64,000 nt of DNA, taken from assembly GCF_012689525.1 (NCBI RefSeq), contig NZ_CP051514.1, positions 868,001 to 932,000 on the forward strand, read 5' to 3'. Source of the stretch: Paraburkholderia aromaticivorans. Its GTDB lineage: Bacteria; Pseudomonadota; Gammaproteobacteria; Burkholderiales; Burkholderiaceae. Position numbers and translations under genes: made by a program. The notes below the pieces were generated by a model. The model did no database searches. It had not been told where the DNA came from and was given only the letters and a program-made list of their open reading frames with translations. Below, piece by piece: positions 35,022 through 44,585 of the stretch (the stretch's first letter is position 1; each line of letters starts with the position of its first letter).

Positions 35022-35993
35022 TCAGGACACTACTTTCTGCGTTCTGGGCGCAGCATTCTCAGCGCCACTACGGAGTTCAACCGCGGCGCTCCTGATTTCG
35101 TTGATGAAATACGACAACCATGGCGTCGTCACATCTCCGCTTCGACGGAACAGCAAGGTACCGAATTGGGGGAAGTCCCAGTCGCCCTTGAGCACCTTCA
35201 GTGCCCCCGAACGGATATCGTCGCGGAACCAGATCGACGAACAGAACGCAATATAGTCATCCTCGTAGACCAGATGACGCATCACGGCGTGCGAGAGCGT
35301 CTCGACGCGATTGTCGCCAAGCTCACATCCGTGGCGGCTCAGCTCAAGATTGAGCGCCCGTTCGACTGGACTCGAGCTCAACACCGGCATCACCAGTTGT
35401 TCACGGCCTACCAGATCGCTGAAGTTCAGTTCAGACTGGCTCGCGAGCGGATGGCCGGCGCGCACGCAGAAGTAAAACTCCTCTTCAAGCAGGCGCTCGC
35501 TGATCAAATCGGCGAACTGGCCGTCTGCCTGCTCGATCCCGAGCACCAGGTCGAGTTCACAGTTCTGAAGCTTGTAGAGCAGTTCATACGTACGCCCTTC
35601 GACCAGATTGAACTGGACCTTTCCAATCCTGCGTTTGGTGCGGCTCACGGCAGTCGGAAGGATATGGTTCATCGACACCGATCCGGCCCCGCAACTAATC
35701 CGGCCCTCATTGTCACCCCGAATCGCCTGTACCACAGCCAGCGCCTTGTTCAGTTCGGATTCGGCGGCGTGTATATGGTCGATCATGGCCTTGCCACATT
35801 CAGTAGGACTGACACCCCGCGCCGAACGATGCAGCAGCTGGGTTCCCACCACCTCCTCCAGGCGCATGATGCTGCGCGTCAGGGCCGGTTGCGTAATGCC
35901 GAGGACTGAAGAGGCTGCACTGATGTTGCCGTACTCCACCACCGTGGCGAAATGCTCGAGATTGATCATGTAACGCGAAAGTTTCGACCGCAT
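35022..35993 (-). CDS. LysR-family regulator next to the catabolic island
   Basis: 323 residues from ATG 35993 (GGAGAC site) or possibly from MINLEHFATVVEYGNISAAS eight codons later. The helix-turn-helix is NISAASSVLGITQPALTRSI with MRLEEVVGTQLLHRSARGVS. The effector domain is complete. It lies 131 bases downstream of the Baeyer-Villiger gene in the same direction, so it could be the last gene of that operon or have its own promoter; TGATCA occurs twice (TGATCATGTGTGATCA) in the gap. It is the obvious candidate regulator of the 36125-45080 cluster, with unknown effector. Confidence 0.88.
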   Translation of the reverse strand: MRSKLSRYMINLEHFATVVEYGNISAASSVLGITQPALTRSIMRLEEVVGTQLLHRSARGVSPTECGKAMIDHIHAAESELNKALAVVQAIRGDNEGRISCGAGSVSMNHILPTAVSRTKRRIGKVQFNLVEGRTYELLYKLQNCELDLVLGIEQADGQFADLISERLLEEEFYFCVRAGHPLASQSELNFSDLVGREQLVMPVLSSSPVERALNLELSRHGCELGDNRVETLSHAVMRHLVYEDDYIAFCSSIWFRDDIRSGALKVLKGDWDFPQFGTLLFRRSGDVTTPWLSYFINEIRSAAVELRSGAENAAPRTQKVVS

Positions 35994-36124
35994 GCTGTCT
36001 CCTTTGCCCGGTTGCCGCCAGGCCTCCGGTGCGGTCCGGGCTGGCCATCAGATAATCGTTGCTAACTCATCTAATTTTAGTCCTGATCATGTGTGATCAA
36101 CCATTCGGGGATTACCGAAATGAA

Positions 36125-37759
36125 TTAACTCAGCACGAACCCCTCGTACCCGTTTTCCGCAGCCTTTTCGCACTGCGACCGGTAATCGGGCGCGCTGCCA
36201 ACATAAATCAGGGCACGCTTGGTCACCGTGCCGTCCGGATTCTGCGTGACCCGGGCCCACCAGGCGTCGCTGTCCGCAAGCAGCGTTTTCGCATAGACCT
36301 GGTACACCTGCTCGGTCCATGCCGCCTGGTAGTCGGGATCGGCTTCGGCATATTCGAAACCGTTGCAATGCATATGTTCGATCATCCGTGCCACCCATTC
36401 GACCTGGAGCGCACCACACACGCCAATGTTGCAGAACGATGCACCGTTATGGGCCCCGACGAGCGTGAAAAGGTTCGGGAAGCCGCTGATTTGAAGTCCG
36501 AGATAAGTCTGCGGACCATCCGCCCACACATCCTTCAGGCGTTTGCTGCCCTTGCCGCGGATATCAATGCGGTCGAGCGCGCCAGTCACGCCGTCGAAAC
36601 CAGTGGCGAAGATCAGCACGTCGAGCTCGATCTCCCTGCCGCCGACCATCACGCCCTTCGGCGTGATGCGCTCGATGGGCGACTCGCCGATGTCGACCAG
36701 CTCGACGTTGTCCTGGTTATATACCTCGTAATACTGCGTTTCCATCGGAACGCGGCGGGTACCGAACGCGTGATTCTTCGGGATCAGCTTTTCGGCGACG
36801 ACCGGATCGGCGACCCGCGAACGGATTTTGTCCGCGATGAAGTCCGCCAGATACTGATTCGACTCCTTGTTGGTCAGCAAGTCCCGATAGCCCGACAGCC
36901 AGATGCCGTAGCCCGGCATGTCATACAGCGACTCGAACAATTCCTGGCGCTCCTCGGCGCTTGCCTCTCGGGCTTTCTTCGGGTGACGTTGATACGGAAA
37001 CGCCGTCTCGGTCGTCTTGATGAAAGCCAGGAAATCATCGGGCTTGCCGCGTAACTGCTCGATCAGTTCGGGGTCGAGCGGATGGTTGCCCAGCGGCGCG
37101 CACCAGTTCGGCGAGCGTTGCAACACGTAGAGCTGTTGCGCGGTCTGCGCGACGATCGGGATGATCTGGACGCCGGTCGCGCCGGTGCCGATTACCCCGA
37201 CACGTTTGCCCGTGAAGTCGGTATGGCGCGCGGCATCATCGTCGCGGGGCCAGCGCGACGAATGGAACGACTGCCCTTCGAACGTTTCGATACCCGGAAT
37301 CGCCGGCATGCGTGTCGCTGAGAGCGGCCCGACCGCGGAGAGAAGGAACCGGCAACTCGCGCTGCGGCCATCCTCGAGCGTCAGGCGCCAGCAGCGTTGA
37401 GCGTCATCGAAGTGCGCGGTGCTCACCCGTACCTCGAATTCATAGTGGCGGCGCACATCCATCTTGTCGGCCGCGTATTGCGCGTAACGCAGCAACTCGG
37501 GCTGACTGGCGAAGCGCTCGCTCCATTGCCACTCCGGAATAATGCCGTTAAGCGCAAAGTAGCCGTAGGCGTAGCTTTCCGTATCGAGACGACAGCCTGG
37601 ATACCGGTTCCAGTACCAGGTGCCCCCCACATCCGAGGCGGCTTCGAAGCCGCGTACCGTCAACCCCATCCGGTCCAGCAGCCAGGTCTGGTACATGCCG
37701 GTAATGCCGGCGCCAATCACAACTGCGTCGAAATCGGGTTTGCTCACTTGTTCAGGCAT
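36125..37759 (-). CDS. Flavin-containing Baeyer-Villiger monooxygenase
   Basis: 544 residues, the size of cyclohexanone-monooxygenase-type enzymes. The FAD Rossmann motif is AVVIGAGITGMYQTWLLDRM, then GGTWYWNRYPGCRLDTESYA. The type I BVMO fingerprint FEGQSFHSSRWP (F-x-G-x3-H-x3-W-P) is exact and followed by the NADPH Rossmann motif VGVIGTGATGVQIIPIV. It inserts oxygen next to a ketone to give an ester or lactone, using NADPH and O2. It overlaps the ligase stop by 8 bases and is the last catabolic gene of the island. Ester products could be cut by the hydrolase at 42363. Substrate (cyclic or aryl ketone) unknown. Confidence 0.92.
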   Translation of the reverse strand: MPEQVSKPDFDAVVIGAGITGMYQTWLLDRMGLTVRGFEAASDVGGTWYWNRYPGCRLDTESYAYGYFALNGIIPEWQWSERFASQPELLRYAQYAADKMDVRRHYEFEVRVSTAHFDDAQRCWRLTLEDGRSASCRFLLSAVGPLSATRMPAIPGIETFEGQSFHSSRWPRDDDAARHTDFTGKRVGVIGTGATGVQIIPIVAQTAQQLYVLQRSPNWCAPLGNHPLDPELIEQLRGKPDDFLAFIKTTETAFPYQRHPKKAREASAEERQELFESLYDMPGYGIWLSGYRDLLTNKESNQYLADFIADKIRSRVADPVVAEKLIPKNHAFGTRRVPMETQYYEVYNQDNVELVDIGESPIERITPKGVMVGGREIELDVLIFATGFDGVTGALDRIDIRGKGSKRLKDVWADGPQTYLGLQISGFPNLFTLVGAHNGASFCNIGVCGALQVEWVARMIEHMHCNGFEYAEADPDYQAAWTEQVYQVYAKTLLADSDAWWARVTQNPDGTVTKRALIYVGSAPDYRSQCEKAAENGYEGFVLS

Positions 37760-39380
37760 TTTCCTGCTCCGTTACGGTCAACATGGCACGCAATTCAGCC
37801 TTCATGATCTTTCCTGTCGAAGTCAGCGGCATGTGTTCGACGAAGCGGAAGGTCACGGGCACCTTGTAATCGGCAAGACTCTCGCGGCAGTGCGAGAGCA
37901 GCGCCTCGACGCCCGGCGGCGCCTGCCCGGGATCCGTCGACAGGAACGCGCACACCTGTTCGCCGAATAGCGCGTCCGGCTGACCGACAACCGCTGCAGC
38001 CTTGACGAGCGGATGCTTGAGCAACACCTGCTCCACCTCGCTCGAATAGATGTTTTCGCCCCCGCGGATGATCATGTCCTTCTTGCGGTCGACGAGCGTA
38101 ATCAGCCCCTCGTCACTCTGGAAGCCCAGGTCACCCGTATGCAGCCAACCGTTGCGCAACGTGGCACTGGTGGCCGCTTCGTCGCGCAGATAACTGCGCA
38201 TCACGTTGGGGCCGCGCGCCACGAGCTCACCAACTTGGCCACGCGGCAGCTCCTGGTCTTCGTGATCGAAGATCGCCACTTCGACAGCCGCCATTGGTAG
38301 GCCGACTGATCCGGCACGGTCCACGGCCAGCTCGCCCGGCAGCGTCACCAGCGTGCCGCCCGACTCGGTCTGCCCCATCCCATGCACCAGCGAGGCGTTC
38401 GGGAACAGCGCCTGAACCTCGCCGAGGCGCGCGATCGTCATCGGCGCGGCCCCGAAATCGAGGGTCTTCACGCTGTCGAGCACGACGCCGAGCGCGCGTG
38501 CCTTGTCGACCATCAGCATCAGGATCGACGGGACCGCGAACATGGCCGTGATGCGTTCGCGTCGCACCAGCTCGATGGTGGGCTCCGTGCTGTATTGATC
38601 GATGTAGAGCGAGCCGCCCGTGAACAGCACGGGGAAAAAGCAGGTATGCGCCGCGATATGGAACAGCGGGGTCACGGCCAGCAGTCGCGCATCGTCGTGG
38701 TCATATTCCCATGCGCCCGACGACTGCAGCGCATCGGCGAACAGCGAGGCATGGGTATGCACCACGCCCTTGGGCTTACCTGTCGTACCCGACGTGTAGT
38801 AGATGGCCGCTGGTGCGCCGGCCTCGATGCACGCCTCGTTCCCATACCGCGGCGAGCCTGCAACCGTCACCGGAGCCTCGACATCGACAACCAGCTCCGA
38901 CACCGCCAGACCATGCACCTCGCGAACCTCGCCGAGCGGTGCGGCGAACGCCGGCTCGGAAATGGTCAGGACGCTTTGCGAGTGCCCAAGGATGAAGGCC
39001 AGTTCGGCTGCCACCAGGCGATTGTTCAACGGTACGGCCACCGCGCCGATATCGAGCACGGCCAGATACCAGACCAGGTAGTGGTCACTATTGTTCATCA
39101 GCAGCGCGACCACCTGCTGCTCGCGCACGCCGAGCTCGCGCAGAACCTGGCGCGCAGTATCGACAGCATCCAGCAACTGCCCATAGGTCAACGTGCGCCC
39201 GCGGTACACGACGGCGGGTTGCGCCAGCCGCTGCTGTGCGCGCTCCCGCATCAGGCTCGTGTACGTCCGCCCGGCGGCTGTCTTCAGCTCCGCGAGGATT
39301 TCATGGCCACGCTGCATGCGCTTCGCGGCGACTGCGCTGATCCGGTCAACGACGGAATTTGCTTGCATGTCGATTCTCAA
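37752..39380 (-). CDS. AMP-forming acyl-CoA synthetase
   Basis: 542 residues of the ANL superfamily. The P-loop-like motif is IYYTSGTTGKPKGVVHTHAS; motif GMGQTESGGTLVTLPGE follows; the hinge is LGFQSDEGLITLVDRKKDMI with IRGGENIYSSEVEQVLL; the catalytic Lys is in TSTGKIMKAELR. It activates a carboxylic acid via an acyl-AMP. The start is 9 bases after the enoyl-CoA hydratase stop, and the 3' end overlaps the monooxygenase gene. In the island it probably activates an acid released by ring cleavage or ester hydrolysis. Substrate unknown; fatty, aryl or alicyclic acids are all possible. Confidence 0.92.
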   Translation of the reverse strand: MRIDMQANSVVDRISAVAAKRMQRGHEILAELKTAAGRTYTSLMRERAQQRLAQPAVVYRGRTLTYGQLLDAVDTARQVLRELGVREQQVVALLMNNSDHYLVWYLAVLDIGAVAVPLNNRLVAAELAFILGHSQSVLTISEPAFAAPLGEVREVHGLAVSELVVDVEAPVTVAGSPRYGNEACIEAGAPAAIYYTSGTTGKPKGVVHTHASLFADALQSSGAWEYDHDDARLLAVTPLFHIAAHTCFFPVLFTGGSLYIDQYSTEPTIELVRRERITAMFAVPSILMLMVDKARALGVVLDSVKTLDFGAAPMTIARLGEVQALFPNASLVHGMGQTESGGTLVTLPGELAVDRAGSVGLPMAAVEVAIFDHEDQELPRGQVGELVARGPNVMRSYLRDEAATSATLRNGWLHTGDLGFQSDEGLITLVDRKKDMIIRGGENIYSSEVEQVLLKHPLVKAAAVVGQPDALFGEQVCAFLSTDPGQAPPGVEALLSHCRESLADYKVPVTFRFVEHMPLTSTGKIMKAELRAMLTVTEQENA

Positions 39381-39389
39381 TTTTGGAAT

Positions 39390-40106
39390 TCAGAGGGATG
39401 CCGCGTACTCACGCCCGAGCTGGAGCGCCTTGAGGAAATCATCGACGTCGAGGTCGCGGAGCCAGCGTTTGGTTGCCGCGACGGCGGCGCACGGCAAGTC
39501 GAGCCACGCATCGAGGCGGGTCCGCACGAGTGTGTCGAGCGTCTCCGCCGTGGCCACCCGCGTTACAATCCCGAAGCCATATGCGTCGACACTGGTCCAC
39601 GGCGTTTGGTCGTACAACACACGGCGAATCACGTGAGGTACCATGATCTGACGCAGCACGGGCACGATCGCCGACGGCACCATGCCGAGCTTCAGTTCGG
39701 GCAAACGCCAGCGCGCTTCGCCCAGCGCCACCACGTCATCGCACAGGCACAGCGCCGCGACCGCTCCCCCAAGTACCGTGCCGTGTACCCGGGCCACCAC
39801 CGGCTTCGTCAACGCGTACAGTTCCTGCAGCAGCGCCACCAGTGCCTCGTTACCCTCGCGCCATTGCGCCGCGTTACCTACAGCGGCCCAGCCGAGATCG
39901 GCACCGGTGCAGAAATGCTTGCCGCTTGCACGCAGCAGGATCACCGCGACATCGGGCTCGTGCTGCGCGGCCCGCAGCGCAGCACGAAGCTCGTGCATCA
40001 GCGGAATCGACAACGCGTTGCCGCGCTTCGGCACATCCAGGGTGATCATGGCAACCCGTCCTTCTACTTCGAAAATGACGGCGTTATCTGTACTCGTCTC
40101 AGTCAT
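39390..40106 (-). CDS. Enoyl-CoA hydratase/isomerase (crotonase) family protein
   Basis: 238 residues, slightly short for the family. Oxyanion-hole segments are SGKHFCTGADLGWAAVG and RVHGTVLGGAVAALCLCDDV; WRLPELKLGMVPSAIVPV follows. The Glu pair of classic hydratases is not obvious: the first position reads GGAVAAL rather than GG-x-x-EL, so isomerase, hydrolase or decarboxylase chemistry is as likely as hydration. It lies directly before the AMP-forming ligase in the island and presumably acts on that ligase's CoA ester. Confidence 0.88.
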   Translation of the reverse strand: MTETSTDNAVIFEVEGRVAMITLDVPKRGNALSIPLMHELRAALRAAQHEPDVAVILLRASGKHFCTGADLGWAAVGNAAQWREGNEALVALLQELYALTKPVVARVHGTVLGGAVAALCLCDDVVALGEARWRLPELKLGMVPSAIVPVLRQIMVPHVIRRVLYDQTPWTSVDAYGFGIVTRVATAETLDTLVRTRLDAWLDLPCAAVAATKRWLRDLDVDDFLKALQLGREYAASL

Positions 40107-40164
40107 TCGGATTTCTCATCGCATGGCGAGCTTTGACCCTGACCACTACGCGGCGCCACCGCGC

Positions 40165-41013
40165 TCAACCGGCGGCGACCGTGTTGCGCAGCACACCCAC
40201 GCGTTCGATCTCCACTTCCACCGTGTCGCCGTCCTTAATCCAGAGCGGCGGCTTGCGCATCGCGCCAATGCCTCCCGGCGTGCCGGTCACGATCACGTCG
40301 CCTGCTTCGAGCGGCGCAACCGTTGACAGATGTGCGATCTGAGCGGCGATGTCATGGATCATCATGCGTGTCGAGGAACGCTGCACTTCGGCGCCGTTCA
40401 GCCGCGTCACGAGCGCCAGATCGCTGCCGAACGGAATCTCGGAGGCCGTCACGAGCCATGGACCGAAGCTGCCCGTGCACCAGAAGTTCTTGCCCACATC
40501 CCACTGCGACGTTCGCAACTGCCAGTCGCGCACGCTGACGTCGTTGTAGCAGGCATAACCCGCCACATGACGATGCGCGTCCGCAGCCGCGATGCGGCGT
40601 CCCGGCTTGCCAATCACGACGGCCATTTCGCCTTCGAAATCGAACTGTTCCGACTCGTGCGGCCGCATCACCGGTGCATCGTGTGCCACCTGCGAACTGG
40701 CCGTGCGCAGGAAAAACAGCGGTGCATTGGCCGGCTTCGCGCCGCACTCCTCGACGTGCTCGTAGTAGTTCAGGCCGCAGCACCAGATCTTGCCCGGATT
40801 CGGAATCACCGGAAGCAGCGTCACATGTTCAAGCGGGTAATCGGCGGGTCGCCCTTCCAGCAGCGGGGGCAGTCCCGCGAGCGCATCGGCTGCGAGGACC
40901 GCGCGTAGATCGGCGTAACGCCCGTCGCACAGACGCTTCAGATCGATGATCCCGCCTTCGGTCACCGCGCCAAAACTCTCGACACCGTCGATTTCGAAGC
41001 TCACCAGTTTCAT
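40165..41013 (-). CDS. Fumarylacetoacetate-hydrolase family protein
   Basis: 282 residues with the FAH fold. The start is MKLVSFEIDGVESFGAVTEG; the core NPGKIWCCGLNYYEHVEECG holds the GLNY motif; metal-ligand Glu residues lie in FDFEGEMAVVIGKPGRRI; the end has GDVIVTGTPGGIGAMRKPPL and GDTVEVEIERVG. Members hydrolyse, decarboxylate, tautomerise or hydrate 2-oxo or 2-hydroxydienoate acids in meta-cleavage pathways. It follows the VOC gene by about 107 bases, consistent with handling a ring-cleavage product. The reaction in this pathway is inferred. Confidence 0.9.
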   Translation of the reverse strand: MKLVSFEIDGVESFGAVTEGGIIDLKRLCDGRYADLRAVLAADALAGLPPLLEGRPADYPLEHVTLLPVIPNPGKIWCCGLNYYEHVEECGAKPANAPLFFLRTASSQVAHDAPVMRPHESEQFDFEGEMAVVIGKPGRRIAAADAHRHVAGYACYNDVSVRDWQLRTSQWDVGKNFWCTGSFGPWLVTASEIPFGSDLALVTRLNGAEVQRSSTRMMIHDIAAQIAHLSTVAPLEAGDVIVTGTPGGIGAMRKPPLWIKDGDTVEVEIERVGVLRNTVAAG

Positions 41014-41119
41014 GACTTTTTGTCATCCTTATCATTGTTCATTTTGACCGTCGATCGAACCGACAGTCTCATGAGCGGGTGTGCGGGCAAACCGCAGCTC
41101 GTGCATCCAGCTGCACGGT

Positions 41120-42286
41120 TCAGGCCATCGGACCGAATCGTGCCTGCTCCGCGTAGCTCGATGCGCTTCCCGGCAGCTGATCGGGCCAGGCATCGTCCGC
41201 GGCTCGCACCACCGGCCCGGTGCCAAACTGTTCCATTTCGAAATACAACTCGATGCAGTGGATGTCGTCGAGCATGAAATGTGTCGCGTACGCAATACCG
41301 GGGTGCAGCTGCGTCGGAAGCTGGACTTCGACGAGGCCTGCTTCGCGCAGAAACGCACGCGCGTCTTTCAACTGCTGGTAGGTCTGCACGCGCATGCCGA
41401 GGCTCATCAGCACCGTCCGGCTGCTCATCTTCAGCTTCTCGCGTAGGGCCAGCGGATAAAGCGCAATGCTGTGATGCTCGGCCCCGGCACGCAGGAATAC
41501 GCAGCGATGACCTTCCCACTCGATTTCCGCGGACCTGGTCAGGCCCATCGTTCCCGTATAGAAGCGTTCTGAAGCATGGAGGTCCGAGCAGAACAGGCGC
41601 ACCGGGCCCATGGCGCTGACCTTGAACGGACGCTGCTGCAGAATCCCGCCGACATCGAAGCGGTACGGCAGCGCCGAGTCGCGGCCGAAGCCCGAGAGCA
41701 GATCGATGTTCTCCTCGCGGGCTTCCGCCACTTCGAGCACCTCGGGTTTCATCGGCAGCTCGAATTCCTGGTAAGGCAGATGCTTATACATCGCCGCAGG
41801 CTTGCTGCGGCCCTGCCAGCCGACCTGCTCCATGCCATAGAAAAGTTCGACACGATGACCGTCCGGATCGTAGGCGTAGACCGCCCAGTTGCTGCCCGGC
41901 AGATCGCGACCGATGCGCTGAACCTTGATGCCGCTCGCGTTGAAGAATCGATAAGCCTCGTTGACCTCACGCAGGCTGTTCACCTGGAACGAAATCTGGT
42001 TCAGGGTGGCGCCCGCTTCATAGTACGCCCGGCGCTCCGGATCGGCGGTCGCCGGATTGATCGCGACGAGCGCGTGATGATCGGTGTTACAGGTCGTGAA
42101 GCACCCGAGCAGTTCGCCTTCCTTGCCGGTCATCCGCTCGGTCTGACGGAGCCCGAACAGATCGATCAGACGCGCCTCGCTGGCCTCCGTTTCGGCGGTC
42201 CAGACCCCCAGGTGGCCGAGTCGAACCGCCTTGAAGGGACGCGAAAAGGTCACACCACCTACGTCGTAACGTTCCTCTTGATGCAT
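41120..42286 (-). CDS. VOC-superfamily (extradiol dioxygenase-like) protein
   Basis: 388 residues with two tandem VOC domains (about 20-155 and 220-365). In the first, H25 (RLGHLGVW) and E147 (HRVELFYG) occupy metal-ligand positions, but the second strand reads LNQISFQV, with N96/Q97 where extradiol dioxygenases have His. In the second domain the starting strand is MGPVRLFC without His, although CIELYFEM keeps a Glu. Known extradiol enzymes use the C-terminal domain (His-His-Glu, Fe2+). This protein may use the N-terminal domain with a different ligand set. Island context next to a two-component hydroxylase suggests a catechol-type substrate; dioxygenase activity is not assured. Confidence 0.8.
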   Translation of the reverse strand: MHQEERYDVGGVTFSRPFKAVRLGHLGVWTAETEASEARLIDLFGLRQTERMTGKEGELLGCFTTCNTDHHALVAINPATADPERRAYYEAGATLNQISFQVNSLREVNEAYRFFNASGIKVQRIGRDLPGSNWAVYAYDPDGHRVELFYGMEQVGWQGRSKPAAMYKHLPYQEFELPMKPEVLEVAEAREENIDLLSGFGRDSALPYRFDVGGILQQRPFKVSAMGPVRLFCSDLHASERFYTGTMGLTRSAEIEWEGHRCVFLRAGAEHHSIALYPLALREKLKMSSRTVLMSLGMRVQTYQQLKDARAFLREAGLVEVQLPTQLHPGIAYATHFMLDDIHCIELYFEMEQFGTGPVVRAADDAWPDQLPGSASSYAEQARFGPMA

Positions 42287-42362
42287 GCCTGCTATCTCCG
42301 TTTCTTGTCTTTCTCTGATGCCTGGCGGACGCCGCGACCGGCAGTCCGCCGCCGCACGGGCC

Positions 42363-43262
42363 TTACTTCGACAGATGCTGATGCGCGAAGTCGACCACGC
42401 GTTGCATCGCTGCCACCGAGGCCGGCAGCGTCGGGTGCATGGTCGTGAACATCATCGGCGCCTCATAGACGGCCAGCTCGATCTCGCCGCCCGCTTCCTT
42501 GTAACGCTGGATGAAGCGGTCAGCTTCCGTGCCCGGAACTTCCGATTCGATATCGTGGTGGTTGTGCACATCATCGTCGGTGGCGAGCACCCACATGGCG
42601 GGCGGCAGATAGACCGGTTCACCACGCTCCAGAACCAGCGTCGGGCTGCCTTCCTTCATGTTCGCTTCGGTCTTCCAGTAACCGTCGTGCAGACCAATCA
42701 CCTCGGCTGCCCAGTCCGGCGCGTTACCTTCGGCCAGCAGGCGCTTCGCGTAGCGATAGCGGCCGTAAGGGTTGATGACCGGCCACAGCATCGAGATGCA
42801 CCTGACCGTCGCGTCGACTTCCGGCGAGCCCGGCGGCAGCGGAATCGATGCGTACTGCGCGTCATGCGGGCGCATCGCCACGAGCATGCCCAGGTGGCCG
42901 CCGCTCGAGTTACCGGACAGACCAATGCGTTCGGCGTCGACCTTGAAGCGCGCGGCGTTCGCCTTCAGCCAGCGAATCCCGTAGTTGATGTCGGACGGTG
43001 ATTTCGGATAGGCACCCTGCGCACCCTGGCGGAAATCGAGCGACACCACCACCAGACCCGAGCAGGCCAGCGCCTCGTGAACCGCCTTGCCGCGCGTGCG
43101 GTCGAACTTGCTCCAGGCCCCGCCATGCAACTCGATCACGGCGGGAAACGGGCCTTCACCCTCCGGCGTGTAGACGCGCGCCAGCAGTTCCACGTCGTCG
43201 TGCTTCAGATAAACCACGTCCTGAACCTGGATGTCATCCAATTGCTCATTCATATTCCGCAT
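42363..43262 (-). CDS. Alpha/beta hydrolase, esterase/lipase (BD-FAE-like)
   Basis: 299 residues (a start three codons later, MNEQLDDIQVQDVVYL, is equally possible). The fold shows PFPAVIELHGGAWSKFDRTR (HGGAW oxyanion motif), the nucleophile IGLSGNSSGGHLGMLVAMRP (G-x-S-x-G around SGNSSGG), the acid region WVLATDDDVHNHHDIES and a C-terminal PMMFTTMHPTL. It resembles carboxylesterases acting on small aromatic or alicyclic esters. It could cleave the ester made by the Baeyer-Villiger enzyme or a ring-fission product. It lies 76 bases before the VOC gene. Confidence 0.88.
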   Translation of the reverse strand: MRNMNEQLDDIQVQDVVYLKHDDVELLARVYTPEGEGPFPAVIELHGGAWSKFDRTRGKAVHEALACSGLVVVSLDFRQGAQGAYPKSPSDINYGIRWLKANAARFKVDAERIGLSGNSSGGHLGMLVAMRPHDAQYASIPLPPGSPEVDATVRCISMLWPVINPYGRYRYAKRLLAEGNAPDWAAEVIGLHDGYWKTEANMKEGSPTLVLERGEPVYLPPAMWVLATDDDVHNHHDIESEVPGTEADRFIQRYKEAGGEIELAVYEAPMMFTTMHPTLPASVAAMQRVVDFAHQHLSK

Positions 43263-43309
43263 TCCTAATATAAAGTTGTGATATCCAGCTCATCAATTCC
43301 GGTATTCGA

Positions 43310-44551
43310 TCAGCCCGACAAGCCGAGCAGCATGCGACCGTAGGGAACCATTGCAGCCTCCCAGTTCGCGCCAAAATGCGAACCTGTGGTCTGTGAATCG
43401 CGGTACCACGACTGCAAGGGGTTACGGTCGTGCACAATCTCGGCGCTGGTCGTCGACACCAGTGTCTCGATGCCGCGACGCGCCACCCGGTTCGCCCACA
43501 CCGAATCACGGTGCGCAGCCTGTGCATCCGGCGCGGTTACGCCCTTGCCGGACGCGATCAGATCGGCCACGTGTCTGTGACGGCGATGCGCCACAAAAAT
43601 CGCGGCGTCGATGTCCGCAGCGGCCTCGCCCAGCTTGCACTGGATGATCTGCGAATCGGACAGCGTCGTCATGCCGCGCGATACGCGCCCACGCATCGTG
43701 AGACCGATGTGCTCCAGTACAAGGCGCGCCAATGCGAGCGTCACCGGCAACTGCGTGAAGATCGCGAAGGCCGCCCGTGGCGCCTTCAGCAGCGCGTAGT
43801 CGGGGTGAACGGCACTCCCCGGTGTCTGCCCATTCTTCAAACCAGCATCACTTACCAGCCGATGCTCCGGCACGAATGCGTCATTGAGCGAGACCGTATT
43901 ACTGCCGGTGCCACGCAGGCCGAGCGTCTGCCAGTCATCGAGGATCGTCACTTCGGACATCGGTACCAGCATGTACTGGAGCGAGCGAGCACCGTCGTGC
44001 TCGACCCAGGCGCCTACGATCAGCCACTCCGCGTGCTTGCAGCCGCTCGCAAACGGATAGGTACCGGAGATGCGGTAGCCGCCCTTGGTCCGTTGAGCTG
44101 TCGCGCGCGGCGCGAGGCTCGAGGCAACCACGGCGAGCGGATTCGCACCCCAGACGTCTTCCTGGGCTTGCTCCGGGAAACACCCTACGACCCAGGCATG
44201 CTCACCGAATACCGAGAGGACCCATGCGCTGGAGGGACACCCCATCGCCAGTTCTTCCACCACACGGCAAAGCAGCAGCGGCGAGCTCTGGAGTCCCCCA
44301 TAGCGTTTGGGCTGGAGGATTCGCGAGAGTCCCGTTTCGCGGAAACGATCCACCGTAGCCGTCGACACGTTGCGCTGACGCACACAGTCCGCCTCACGTT
44401 CCTTCAGAACCCCGACGAAATCGAGTGCCTCGTTGAACAACGCGCGCTCCGGGCCGCTCATCCAGCTATCGTCGACCATCCGGTACGAAGGAAGGAGCGT
44501 CTGCCCATTGTTTTCAATAACCTGCTGAGTAACCATCTTTGCCCTCGTCAT
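43310..44551 (-). CDS. Flavin-dependent monooxygenase, oxygenase component (acyl-CoA dehydrogenase fold)
   Basis: 413 residues from ATG 44551 (MTRAKMVTQQVIENNGQTLL); the open frame extends 54 codons further into the reductase gene, which is unlikely to be translated. Motifs of group D two-component hydroxylases (HsaA/HpaB-like) are visible: RFRETGLSRILQPKRYGGLQ, CRVVEELAMGCPSSAWVLSV, GTYPFASGCKHAEWLIVGAW, LGLRGTGSNTVSLNDAFVPE and the C-terminal WYRDSQTTGSHFGANWE. It hydroxylates a phenolic or similar ring with reduced flavin supplied by the adjacent reductase. The start lies 35 bases after the reductase stop. Substrate unknown. Confidence 0.88.
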   Translation of the reverse strand: MTRAKMVTQQVIENNGQTLLPSYRMVDDSWMSGPERALFNEALDFVGVLKEREADCVRQRNVSTATVDRFRETGLSRILQPKRYGGLQSSPLLLCRVVEELAMGCPSSAWVLSVFGEHAWVVGCFPEQAQEDVWGANPLAVVASSLAPRATAQRTKGGYRISGTYPFASGCKHAEWLIVGAWVEHDGARSLQYMLVPMSEVTILDDWQTLGLRGTGSNTVSLNDAFVPEHRLVSDAGLKNGQTPGSAVHPDYALLKAPRAAFAIFTQLPVTLALARLVLEHIGLTMRGRVSRGMTTLSDSQIIQCKLGEAAADIDAAIFVAHRRHRHVADLIASGKGVTAPDAQAAHRDSVWANRVARRGIETLVSTTSAEIVHDRNPLQSWYRDSQTTGSHFGANWEAAMVPYGRMLLGLSG

Positions 44552-44585
44552 TTGCGCTTCTTCATTGATTGACGCGATGCCGTCA

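Noticed and set aside
38382..40136. 584-codon plus-strand open frame antisense to the acyl-CoA ligase and hydratase genes
   Set aside because: Composition is Arg/His/Gln-rich without motifs and mirrors high-GC codon bias of the minus-strand genes, which have clear domains.
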